55,125 nt of DNA. Origin: JAEUIG01 sp046349775 (GTDB lineage: Bacteria; Planctomycetota; Planctomycetia; Planctomycetales; Planctomycetaceae). The notes beneath the pieces are model-generated. The model worked only from the letters and a program-made list of their open reading frames with translations. It made no database searches and was not told the DNA's origin. Every line of letters begins with the position of its first letter. Position 1 is the stretch's first letter. The stretch spans positions 1 through 55,125 of the forward strand of contig JAXMBS010000037.1 in NCBI GenBank assembly GCA_046349775.1, written 5' to 3'. Below are positions 37,892 to 46,517 of this stretch, one piece after another. The position numbers and the translations under genes are program-made.

Positions 37892-39062
37892 ATGTTTGAA
37901 TACAGCCCGTATCAGCCGACTGACGAAACCGCAGTTCGCGACGTCTGGATGCAGGCGTTTGACACGGTAGCCGCTTACTGGCCGGACTTCGTGCGGCGGA
38001 TCGGCGCGGAGAACCTGCGGGTGCTGCGCACCGGCGGCGCGCCAATCGGTCTGCTGGGCGTGTATCGGATGGGGCAGTGGTTTGGGGGAAAGTGCGTTCC
38101 GAGCGGGGGCCTGGCGGCGGTAGCCATCGCACCGGAGCATCGGCACCGCGGCGGGGCGAAGCTGATGCTGACCCGCACACTGGCGGAACTGCGTGCGGCC
38201 GGCGTGCCGCTGGCTTCGCTGTATCCGTCGTCGCAGGCAGTCTATCGCGCCGTGGGTTTCGAGCAGGGGGGATCGCGGTGTCACTACGAGTTGCCGCTGC
38301 GGCATATCGGCCTTAATGAGCGGGGACCGGCGGCGCGGCGCATGCCCATGACTGATGCCGGCGCATTCGCGGACGTCTATCGGCGACGTGCGGAACGGGA
38401 GAGCGGGCTGCTGGAGCGCACGGCCGGGTTGTGGGAGCGGCTGCTGGTCAATCCGCTCGGCCATCCGCAGTTCGGATACGTTGTGGAAGAGAAGGGCGTC
38501 CCGACCGGGTATTTGATTTATTATCTCGACGACGCGGGTCCGGCAGAGCCGACGAAGATTTTTGTCCGCGACTGGTGCGCGCTCACGCCGGCTGCCGCAC
38601 AGCGAATCTGGACGCTGATCGCCGATCACGGCAGCATCGTGGAATCAGTCAGCTGGTTCGGATCGGCGAACGAGCCGATGCTGGCGCATGTGGCGGAGTT
38701 CAAGCTCTCGAAGATGAAGCCGCAGCGGTGGATGCTGCGGGTGCTTCGATGTCGTCGCGGCTCTGTCGCAGCGCGGATATCCAGTGACGACGGGCGAGCT
38801 GCATCTGGAAGTGAGCGATCCGGTGATCGCCGAGAATAACGGGCGGTTTGTGCTGTCGGTGCGCGACGGAACAGCAACTGTCGAGTCCGGGGGGCGCGGG
38901 GATCTGCGATGTGACGTGCGCGGTCTCGCGCCGCTGTACACGGGGATGTTTCGACCGGTCGCGCTGGCGCAAATGGGGTGGGTGACGGGATCGGCCACGG
39001 CACTCGAGGCGGCGACGAAAGTGTTCGCGGGGCCTGAACCGTGGATGCCGGAGTATTTTTGA
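37892..39062 (+). CDS. Eis-like GNAT acetyltransferase with C-terminal sterol-carrier-like domain, one frameshift near 38747
   Basis: ATG at 37892 (MFEYSPYQPTDETAVRDVWM). The first acetyltransferase domain carries GGLAAVAIAPEHRHRGGAKLMLTRTL (acetyl-CoA loop RxRGGA) and YPSSQAVYRAVGF; a second, degenerate acetyltransferase domain follows (GYLIYYLDDAG). The frame breaks near 38747; in the next frame the text continues DVVAALSQRGYPVTTGELHL, VIAENNGRFVLSVRDGTATV and ends MPEYF at 39062, the SCP2-like third domain of Eis proteins. Length after correction is ~390. Eis-type enzymes acetylate amines (for example aminoglycosides in mycobacteria); the true substrate is unknown. Confidence 0.85.
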
Positions 39063-39148
39063 GGGACAAGGGAGAAGGGCTCAGGGTCAAGGGAGTATGC
39101 GGCAATCGCGTCCTTCACCCTTAGCCCTTGACCCTTACCTCTTGAACC
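39062..39148. repeat. GGG-word / CCC-word inverted repeat touching a stop codon
   Basis: Left arm GAGGGACAAGGGAGAAGGGC and following GGGTCAAGGGAG, right arm CCCTTAGCCCTTGACCCTTA. The inverted arms share words with the in-frame insert of asnS (22557) and purL (40981). The first base of the element is the last base of the preceding gene's stop (TGA, 39060-39062). Confidence 0.82.
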
Positions 39149-39190
39149 AAGACGCTGCGTCAGGATCACGGACAAGACAGGACCAAACGG

Positions 39191-39451
39191 ATGTTGTGGG
39201 AAGTTGAGATTCGACCAGCGAAGGGGGAAATTGATCGCGAAGCAGCGCGTGTGCTGGCCGAGGCGGGCGGCACGGGGGCGGCGTCGGTCACGAGCGTGGC
39301 GGCCGCACGGTCGTATCTGGTGGAAGGTGACGTCAGTGAGGCAGCGGACGACGTCGTCGAGTTGCTGGCCGATCCGGTGGTGGAGTCGAGCGCCGTTCAC
39401 AGGGTGGGCGTCGGTGCCCTTCCTCGGGCGTCAACGGCGGGCTCCTCTTGA
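39191..39451 (+). CDS. purS: PurS-like domain, possibly the N-terminus of PurL
   Basis: An 86-residue frame. LWEVEIRPAKGEIDREAARV, TSVAAARSYLVEGDVSE and ELLADPVVESSAVH follow the PurS pattern (V-x-V-x-P-x-x-x-D-x-x-x-x-V then a beta-hairpin). PurS bridges PurL and PurQ in the FGAM synthase complex. The stop TGA at 39449-39451 overlaps the TTG at 39448 that opens the purL frame, so either the two are translationally coupled, or one indel near 39415-39430 split a single fused protein. Confidence 0.7.
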   Translation: MLWEVEIRPAKGEIDREAARVLAEAGGTGAASVTSVAAARSYLVEGDVSEAADDVVELLADPVVESSAVHRVGVGALPRASTAGSS

Positions 39452-42135
39452 ATGTGCTGTTCAAGCCGGGCGTCACCGACAACGTCGGCCTGACGGCGGA
39501 AACGGCGCTGCGGGACATGGAGCTGCGCGTCGATCGCGTCGCAACCTGCCGCAAATACTGGATCAATTCCGACGCGACCGAAGCGGACGTGTCTCGGTTG
39601 TGCAGCAAGGTGCTGGCGAACGATGCCATCGAACATGTGCTCCGGGGCGAGCTGCAGCTGGACAGCCTGGCCGTCGGGCATGCGGAAGCGTTCCGGTTGA
39701 TCCGCGTGCCGCTGCGCGAATTGGACGACGCCGCATTGGTGCGGCTCAGCAAGGAGGGGCAGCTTTCGTTGAGCCTGGCGGAGATGCAGACCGTACAGCG
39801 GCATTTCCGGGAGCTGGGACGCGAGCCGACGGACATCGAACTGGAGACGATTGCGCAGACCTGGAGCGAGCACTGTTCGCACAAGACGCTCGGCGGGCGG
39901 ATACGGTACCGCGACGAACACGGCGAGCGGCGGTTCGAGAACATGCTGAAGGAGACGATCTTCGCCGCGACAGGAACTGCGGAGGAAGTTCGGGGCCGAC
40001 GACTGGTGCGTCAGCGTGTTCCGCGACAATGCGGGGGTGGTGCGGTTCAACGATGCATTCGACGTGTGCATCAAGGTGGAGACGCACAATCATCCGTCGG
40101 CGATCGAGCCGTATGGCGGGGCGAATACCGGTCTGGGGGGGGTGATCCGCGATCCGCTCGGCACCGGACTGGGGGCGAAGCCCGTGTGCAGCACGGACGT
40201 GTTCTGTTTCGCATCGCCGGACACGCCGTACGAGTCGCTGCCGCCGGGGGTGCTGCATCCCCGGGCCGTGATGAAGGGGTCGTCGCCGGTGTGCGACGCT
40301 ACGGCAACCGCATGGGAATTCCGACCGTTAACGGTGCGGTGTATTTCGACGAGCGGTACATCGGCAATCCGCTGGTGTACTGCGGAAACATGGCGCTGAT
40401 TCCGCGAGGCAAGAGCGAGAAGCAGGTCGTCCCCGGTGATTTGATTGTGGCGGTCGGCGGGCGGACCGGGCGCGACGGGATTCACGGGGCGACGTTTTCG
40501 TCGATCGAATTGAGTCACGAGAGCGAATCGATCTCAGGCGGGTCTGTGCAGATCGGGAACGCGATCACCGAGAAGATGCTGCTCGACGTGGTGCTCGCCG
40601 CGCGCGACCGGGGGCTGTATCACGCGATCACCGACTGCGGGGCCGGCGGTTTCAGCAGTGCGGTAGGCGAGATGGGGGCCGACACCGGCGCCGAGGTGTG
40701 GCTGGAGCGGGCGCCACTGAAATACGCCGGGCTGACGTACACCGAAATCTGGATTAGCGAGGCCCAGGAGCGGATGGTGCTGGCGGTGCCGCCGCAGAAC
40801 TGGGAGGCGTTCCACGCGCTGTGCGCCTCGGAGGGAGTGGAAGCCACGACCATCGGGGAGTTCACCGATACGCACAAGCTGGTGCTGAAGTGCGACGGCG
40901 AACCGGTGGGCGAACTGTCGATGGAGTTTCTGCACGACGGTCGGCCGCCGGTCGTGCGGGAGGCGGTGTGGGGGGGGAGGTCCGAGGTTCAAGGGACAAG
41001 GAGCAAGGGCGTAGCGGCGACCGCTCTTCCCCTTGGCCCTCAGCCCTTAGCCCTCAGCGAAGTCCTCAAACGCATCCTCGCCTCGCTGAACGTCTGCTCC
41101 AAGGAGTGGATCATCCGGCAGTATGACCATGAGGTGCAGGCGGGGAGTGTGGTGAAGCCGCTTGTCGGCGTGGCGAACGACGGGCCGTCGGATGCGGCAG
41201 TCGTGCGTCCAGACCTGGAGTCGCAACGCGGGCTCGTAATTGCCTGCGGAATGAATCCGCGGTACGGGGACATCGATCCCTACTGGATGGCGGCGGCGGC
41301 GATCGACGAAGCCGTGCGGAACTGTGTGGCGGTTGGAGCCGACCCGGCGCGGATCGCGATCCTCGACAACTTCTGCTGGGGAAATACCGAGCGGCCGGAG
41401 ACGCTCGGTTCGCTCGTCCGTGCGGCACTAGGATGTCACGACGTGGCGCTGGCGTACGGAACGCCGTTCGTCAGCGGGAAGGATTCACTCAATAACGAGT
41501 TCACGTACCAGAGTTCAGAAAAGGAGCAGCGGACGATATCGATACCGCCGTCGCTCCTCATCACCGCGCTGGGACAGGTTGAGGACGTCGATCGGGCGGT
41601 GACGATGGATTTGAAGGAACCGGGGAATTTGCTGTTCCTGGTGGGCGAGACGACGCCCGAACTGGGAGGGAGCCATTACACGCTCGTGACCGGGACGGAT
41701 GCCCAGCACACGGAGATGCCGCATGTCGAGTTTGAGCGGGCGCCGCGCGAATTTGCGGCGGTGCATGCGGCGATCCGGCAGGGGCTGGTGCGGAGTTGCC
41801 ACGATCTGAGCGAAGGGGGCCTGGCGGTCGCGCTGGCGGAGATGGCGTTCGCCGGCGGACTGGGGGCCGACGTGCACTTGCGCGGATTGTCGGTCGTCGC
41901 GAGCATCGACGACACGAGTATCTTGCTGTTCAGCGAATCCAACACGCGATTCATTCTGGAGGTTCGGCCGGAGCACGTGGCGGCGCTGGACGACGTGATT
42001 CGCTCGGCGGTGCGGATCGGGACGATCAGCAGCGGAGATCGGCTGGTCGTGCGCGCTCCCGACGGGGCGACGGTAATCGACGAACCGCTGGCGGAGTTGA
42101 AGCGGACATGGCAGTCGCCGTTGAAGTGGGAGTGA
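39448..42135 (+). CDS. purL: phosphoribosylformylglycinamidine synthase subunit PurL, with an internal out-of-frame segment and a repeat insertion
   Basis: 895 codons. The N-terminal ~70 residues (NVLFKPGVTDNVGLTAETAL, then DVSRLCSKVLANDAIEH) are a second PurS-like domain. PurL blocks follow: IAQTWSEHCSHKTLGGRIRY, then 39990-40275 is out of frame, hiding CIKVETHNHPSAIEPYGGANT and GVLHPRAVMKG, which are intact in another frame; it returns at GVRRYGNRMGIPTVNGAVYF. Later: TDCGAGGFSSAVGEMG, GDIDPYWMAAAAIDEAVRN, NFCWGNTERPE, GKDSLNNEF, CHDLSEGGLAVALAEM. Residues ~512-538 are encoded by a dispersed repeat. The return point fits one G missing from a G-run. PurL makes FGAM in purine synthesis with PurQ (not in the window). 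Confidence 0.92.
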   Translation: MNVLFKPGVTDNVGLTAETALRDMELRVDRVATCRKYWINSDATEADVSRLCSKVLANDAIEHVLRGELQLDSLAVGHAEAFRLIRVPLRELDDAALVRLSKEGQLSLSLAEMQTVQRHFRELGREPTDIELETIAQTWSEHCSHKTLGGRIRYRDEHGERRFENMLKETIFAATGTAEEVRGRRLVRQRVPRQCGGGAVQRCIRRVHQGGDAQSSVGDRAVWRGEYRSGGGDPRSARHRTGGEARVQHGRVLFRIAGHAVRVAAAGGAASPGRDEGVVAGVRRYGNRMGIPTVNGAVYFDERYIGNPLVYCGNMALIPRGKSEKQVVPGDLIVAVGGRTGRDGIHGATFSSIELSHESESISGGSVQIGNAITEKMLLDVVLAARDRGLYHAITDCGAGGFSSAVGEMGADTGAEVWLERAPLKYAGLTYTEIWISEAQERMVLAVPPQNWEAFHALCASEGVEATTIGEFTDTHKLVLKCDGEPVGELSMEFLHDGRPPVVREAVWGGRSEVQGTRSKGVAATALPLGPQPLALSEVLKRILASLNVCSKEWIIRQYDHEVQAGSVVKPLVGVANDGPSDAAVVRPDLESQRGLVIACGMNPRYGDIDPYWMAAAAIDEAVRNCVAVGADPARIAILDNFCWGNTERPETLGSLVRAALGCHDVALAYGTPFVSGKDSLNNEFTYQSSEKEQRTISIPPSLLITALGQVEDVDRAVTMDLKEPGNLLFLVGETTPELGGSHYTLVTGTDAQHTEMPHVEFERAPREFAAVHAAIRQGLVRSCHDLSEGGLAVALAEMAFAGGLGADVHLRGLSVVASIDDTSILLFSESNTRFILEVRPEHVAALDDVIRSAVRIGTISSGDRLVVRAPDGATVIDEPLAELKRTWQSPLKWE
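40981..41060. repeat. GGG-word / CCC-word inverted repeat inserted in frame in purL
   Basis: Left arm GAGGTTCAAGGGACAAGGAG (40984-41003), right arm CCCTTGGCCCTCAGCCCTTA and GCCCTCAGC (41030-41058). It encodes VQGTRSKGVAATALPLGPQP and LALSE in frame, between REAVW and VLKRIL. No homologous position in PurL needs such residues. Family members lie at 22557 (asnS), 24935, 25869 and 39062. Confidence 0.85.
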
Positions 42136-42148
42136 CGTCCAGCTAGCG

Positions 42149-42925
42149 ATGGAAATTGATTCGGAACAATTGCGCGACGTCGCCGTCGAGGCCGCGCGGC
42201 TCGGTGGACGCATTCTGCAGGACTGGCGCGCCAAATTCACTGCGCGCGAGAAAAGTCCGAAGAACCTCGTGACCGAGGCGGACGTCGCGTCGCAGCAGGC
42301 GATCCTGGAGTACATCCTTGCGCGGTATCCGGATCACCAGTTCCTCGGCGAAGAGGATCTGTGCCGCGCCGGGACCGCGCCCTATCGCTGGATTATCGAT
42401 CCGCTGGACGGGACATCGAACTACGTCCACGGGTTTCCCTATTACGCGGTGTCGATCGGAGTCGAGTGTGACGGGGTGATGCTTGCCGGCGCCGTCTATG
42501 ATCCGAATCGCGATGAACTGTTTTCCGCCGCGCGCGGCGCAGGTGCGACGCGGAATGGCGAGCGGATCGAAGTGTCGACCCCGCGGGACTTGTCGCAGGC
42601 GTTGTGCATGGCGTCGCTGCCGATGAAAGCGCACCGCACCGATCTGCAAGTGCAGCGATTCCTGAAACTGCTCGAAGCCGCGCAGCACGTGCAGCGGACC
42701 GGCTCGGCGGCACTGAATCTGTGCGGGGTGGCGTGCGGACGCATTGACGCGTTCTGGTCAACGAGCCTGTTGCCGTGGGACATGGCGGCCGGCGTGCTGC
42801 TGGTGCGCGAAGCGGGGGGGCTGGTCACGACGACTGCCGGCGGGACGTTCGACGTCAACGTATCCGATCTGCTGGCGACGAATGGTCCGCCGCTGCACGA
42901 GGCAGTGGCAGCGATTTTGCGGTAA
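42149..42925 (+). CDS. inositol monophosphatase family protein
   Basis: A 258-residue protein 13 bases after purL. Metal-binding motifs are complete: FLGEEDL (residues ~65-71), WIIDPLDGTSNYVHGFP (the DPLDGT motif) and LLPWDMAAGVLLVREAGG. This is the SuhB/IMPase family, which hydrolyses inositol phosphates, or related 3'-phosphoadenosine or fructose bisphosphates; sequence alone does not fix the substrate. It could be transcribed with purL. Confidence 0.92.
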   Translation: MEIDSEQLRDVAVEAARLGGRILQDWRAKFTAREKSPKNLVTEADVASQQAILEYILARYPDHQFLGEEDLCRAGTAPYRWIIDPLDGTSNYVHGFPYYAVSIGVECDGVMLAGAVYDPNRDELFSAARGAGATRNGERIEVSTPRDLSQALCMASLPMKAHRTDLQVQRFLKLLEAAQHVQRTGSAALNLCGVACGRIDAFWSTSLLPWDMAAGVLLVREAGGLVTTTAGGTFDVNVSDLLATNGPPLHEAVAAILR

Positions 42926-43182
42926 ATCGGTGTGCCACCGAGAGATCGTGCCGGTCACTGTGTCCGGCTGCGGCCGGTTTGGTTCTTTCTCGTGTCGCTG
43001 CCAGTGGATAAGATTGGGGCACGAGGAGCATCCGCCCGGTCTGGCCTGCGGTTCCGCATGGGTTTGCTCCGTGGTCGTGTGGCGATTTCGCATCCTGCAC
43101 CCGTCCTGCGTTGCCAATGGGCAACGCGGCCGGCCGGCCCTGATCCAGCGCCGGATTCGTCGTCCAGTTCCGCAGCGATGAG

Positions 43183-46100
43183 ATGATCCGACGTATCCCG
43201 GCCATCGTGATCTGGTGCTGGTGCGCCACGGCGTGGGCGCAGCCGTCGCCCGATGCGCCGAGCGAGCAGGCGGCGCCCAAGCCGCCGGCCAGCGCGACTG
43301 GCGAACAAACGTCCGACAACGTCTTTGTGCAACAGCCGGATGGCGAGTGGGTGCCGGCGCCGGTGGCCGAACATGCGGGGTCGTTGGCGACGCCGTCGGC
43401 ACCCGCGGCCTACATCGCCCAGTTGCAGATCGAGGGAGACGTCGTCGATGACTATGCCGACCTCGCCGCGACAGTGCGCGTCGAGATCACGCGAGGAGAC
43501 GGCTGGTACGAGGTGCCGCTGGCGCTCGATCAGGCGCTGATCTACGATTCAGAGCACAACGGTCCCGGAGCGGCGGCGCCTGCCGTGGTCGAGGACAGTG
43601 ATGCCGGCATCCGCTGGCAGTTTCAGGGAGTGGGGACGCATCGCCTGACGCTGAGATTCCGTCTTCCGATCCGCGCGACGACCGCAGGCCGGCAGGTGCA
43701 ATTGTCGTTGCCGACGTTGCCGGCGAACTACATCGTTCGCGCCGTGCTGCGGATCCCGGACTCGCATGTGGTCGTGGCCGACGCGCCATCCAACATGACG
43801 GTGCACCAGCGCGTCGTGGAGTCCGGCGCAACGGCCGTGGAATGCGACGTGGAGGGACCGCACTGGGAACTGGCGTGGCGGACCGCAGTGGATGTGTCGC
43901 CGCGGCTGGCGCGCGTCGGCACCAAGATCCGGGTGCATGCCGACCGCGAGGCCCGGTTGCTGCGACTGACGGCGCGACAAGCATGCACGGTGGAGCAGGG
44001 AGCGGCCGGGAAATCGTCGCGCGGCTGCCGCAGGGCTTTGACCTCGATGCAGTGGAGCTGGCCGGCGGCACTGCCGTGTCGCTGACTGCCGCGGAGGTGG
44101 CGGGGCGACCGGGCTGGATTCGGGTTCAGCTTCCCGACTCGACCCAGCGGATTTTTGAACTGGAATGGCGGCTGACGCGCGTGTTCCCCGCAGGAGGGGC
44201 AACGGTGGTGGTGGACGGCCTGGAACTCGACGGTGCGCGATGGCAGGGAGGGACGGTCGAAATCGAGTCGGTCGAGGGATACGGCACGCGTTACCGGGCG
44301 GCCGACAGCGTGGCCTTGCAGCGCGTCGATGTGTCCGAGCGCCGTCCCGGCGAGCCGGCGTACGATCTCCGTTTTGAATTCCAGCGTCAGCCGTTTCTGC
44401 TCTCTTATGAACTGGCTGCTGTCGAGGCCCGGACGGATGGGGCTGCGGACGTGTACCTGTCGATCGGCGCGGGCGTCAACGAGCTGTCTCTTGACGTGCG
44501 ACTGGAAGTGCTCAGCGGGCAGGTCCACGAGATCGCGATTGACTGGCCGAACTACGCGGCGGGGGGGTGGCGTCCGGGATCGGCGCGGGTCAAAGTCGAA
44601 GTGCAGTCGGGGGGCGCGGCGAGCGACGTTGTGGACGGATCGTTCGACCAGGACGCACTGAGCGCCGATCCAGACCGGGTCCGGGTGCAGTTGTCGCGAC
44701 CCTGCTCGGGGACATTGCGGGCGCTGGTGCCTTTCATGCGACCTGCGCCTGGAGACTCGGGCAGCCTGACCCTGGAGTTGCCTCGTCCGGCCGCTACGTT
44801 TCGCCGGAATCCCACGCTGACCGTGGCGAGCGCCGTGAATCTCGAGACGACGGTGTCAACCGGTGCGGGCGAACCGTCGCGCGTTCCCCGCGCTGCGGAA
44901 TTTCCGGCGGACCTGGCCGCACGGTTTTCCGGACCGGGAATTCGTGTCTATGAACTCCCGCAGGACCTGCCGACAGTCACAGTCGACTGGACCAAGCGTC
45001 CACGTTCAATCACGGCTGAGACAACGTTGACTGTGGATCGCCAGAATGCGACCGCAGTCCACGTCGTGCAGGAAATTGCTTACGACGTCTCGTACGGGTA
45101 CGTTTCGACACTGCTGCTGGAGGCGCCGCCGGAACTGCGGGCAATGGCGACAGGCGCAGACAGCGTCTCGGGACATGATGTTCGAGTTCTGCTCGACGGC
45201 CGGGAACTGCCGGTGCAGACGCGCGACGGGCATTGGCGCGTCGAACCGATCGACCCCCCCAGCGGCCGGTTCCAATTGTCGATCCAATACGTGCTGCCCG
45301 CGCCGGCGGAGACGGGCAGCAAGCCGCAGACGATCGTCGTGCCGATTCTGCAATCCGCGGATGCCCCCTTCCGATCGACGATGGTGCGTCTGCCGGGCGC
45401 ACGCGAACTGCGACTGGCGGACATCGAGACCGGCTGGCAATCGTGGCGGACGCGAGCGGGGGACAGCGCCTGGCTTTCCACGACACCCCGTCCTTCAATT
45501 CAGTTGATCGTGGACGACGCCTCGCGCAGCCTGCCGCAGCAGTTCTTCGTGGACACGGCGTTTGTGCAGACCGCGTTTGACGACCCGGGACAGGTCCTGG
45601 TCTCCGCCGAATATGCGCTCCGTGAAGCACCGCAGACCATTCTGCTGGCGCTGCCCGAGCCGGCGACTGCCGTGGACTGCCTGTGGAACAGTGCCCCGTT
45701 GAAAGTGTCCAGGAGCAACGGGACGACCGAACAGGCTGTGCCGGGAGAACACGTCGTCACACTGCCGATCGCGGAACACGAACTGGCGAGCGGGCGGCTG
45801 TCCGTGCGTTATCGGACGCCGCGCACGCGGCGCACGGGTCTCGTATCCAATTACGCCGTCGACTTTCCACGATTCGGCGATGATGTGCAGGTGGGCACGA
45901 CGTATTGGGAGGTCGTTCTGCCGGCCGGAGAACAGTTGTGCTCTCCGCCGGCCGGGTTTGTGCCTCAGTATTCCTGGGAGCGCGAGACGGTCCTCTGGGC
46001 GCGGCAGCCTACGAAGGCTTACCGCGAATTGCGCGGGCGCGTGGCCATCGACGATGCGGTGCCGGACCAGGACCGATCGCAAGGGAACGTGTACGCCTAC

Positions 46101-46517
46101 CGTGCGCTTTCCGCCGTGCCGCGAAGCGGATTCGGCGCAATGTCGTTGTCGCTGATTGTGCTGATTGGCGCCGGCCTGTCGCTGCTGCTGGGATTCCTGT
46201 TCGGGCGGTTCCCGGCGACCCGCAACCTGCTGTCGGTGCTGGTGCTCGGCTTCTTGTTTTCGCTGGCGGCGCTCTGGCAACTGGAGTTGATGCAGTTGTT
46301 GCTGCAACCAGCGGTGCTGGGGTTGCTGCTGGCGGCCATCGCAGCACGGTTCGACACCGGTCGGCGGGAGGGTCGTGCATTTCGGTCGGGCTCGAAGCTG
46401 CCGAGCAGTGCCACGATGGAACGGCGCTCGACGGCCGTGCCGCTGGCGCCGGTCATTCCGGCCCGGACCGCGGTCTATCAACCGGAAGCGACCGGCGAAG
46501 CCGGGAGAACGGCATGA
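43183..46517 (+). CDS. large secreted, membrane-anchored protein A of a three-gene set; one frameshift near 44005
   Basis: Starts with a signal peptide (MIRRIPAIVIWCWCATAWAQ). The first frame runs to 44085, and the second frame picks up at about 44005 (REIVARLPQGFDLDAVELAG), giving ~1110 residues after one correction. Most is beta-rich with many repeated sandwich-like segments (EVPLALDQALI, LPTLPANYIVRAVLRIPDS, DVSYGYVSTLLLEAPPELR, TILLALPEPATAVDCLWNSA), suggesting immunoglobulin-like or adhesion-like modules. The C-terminus holds three to four membrane helices (SLSLIVLIGAGLSLLLGFLF, LLSVLVLGFLFSLAALW, PAVLGLLLAAIAA) and a basic cytoplasmic tail. No catalytic motif. The stop overlaps the next start by four bases (ATGA). 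Confidence 0.75.
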
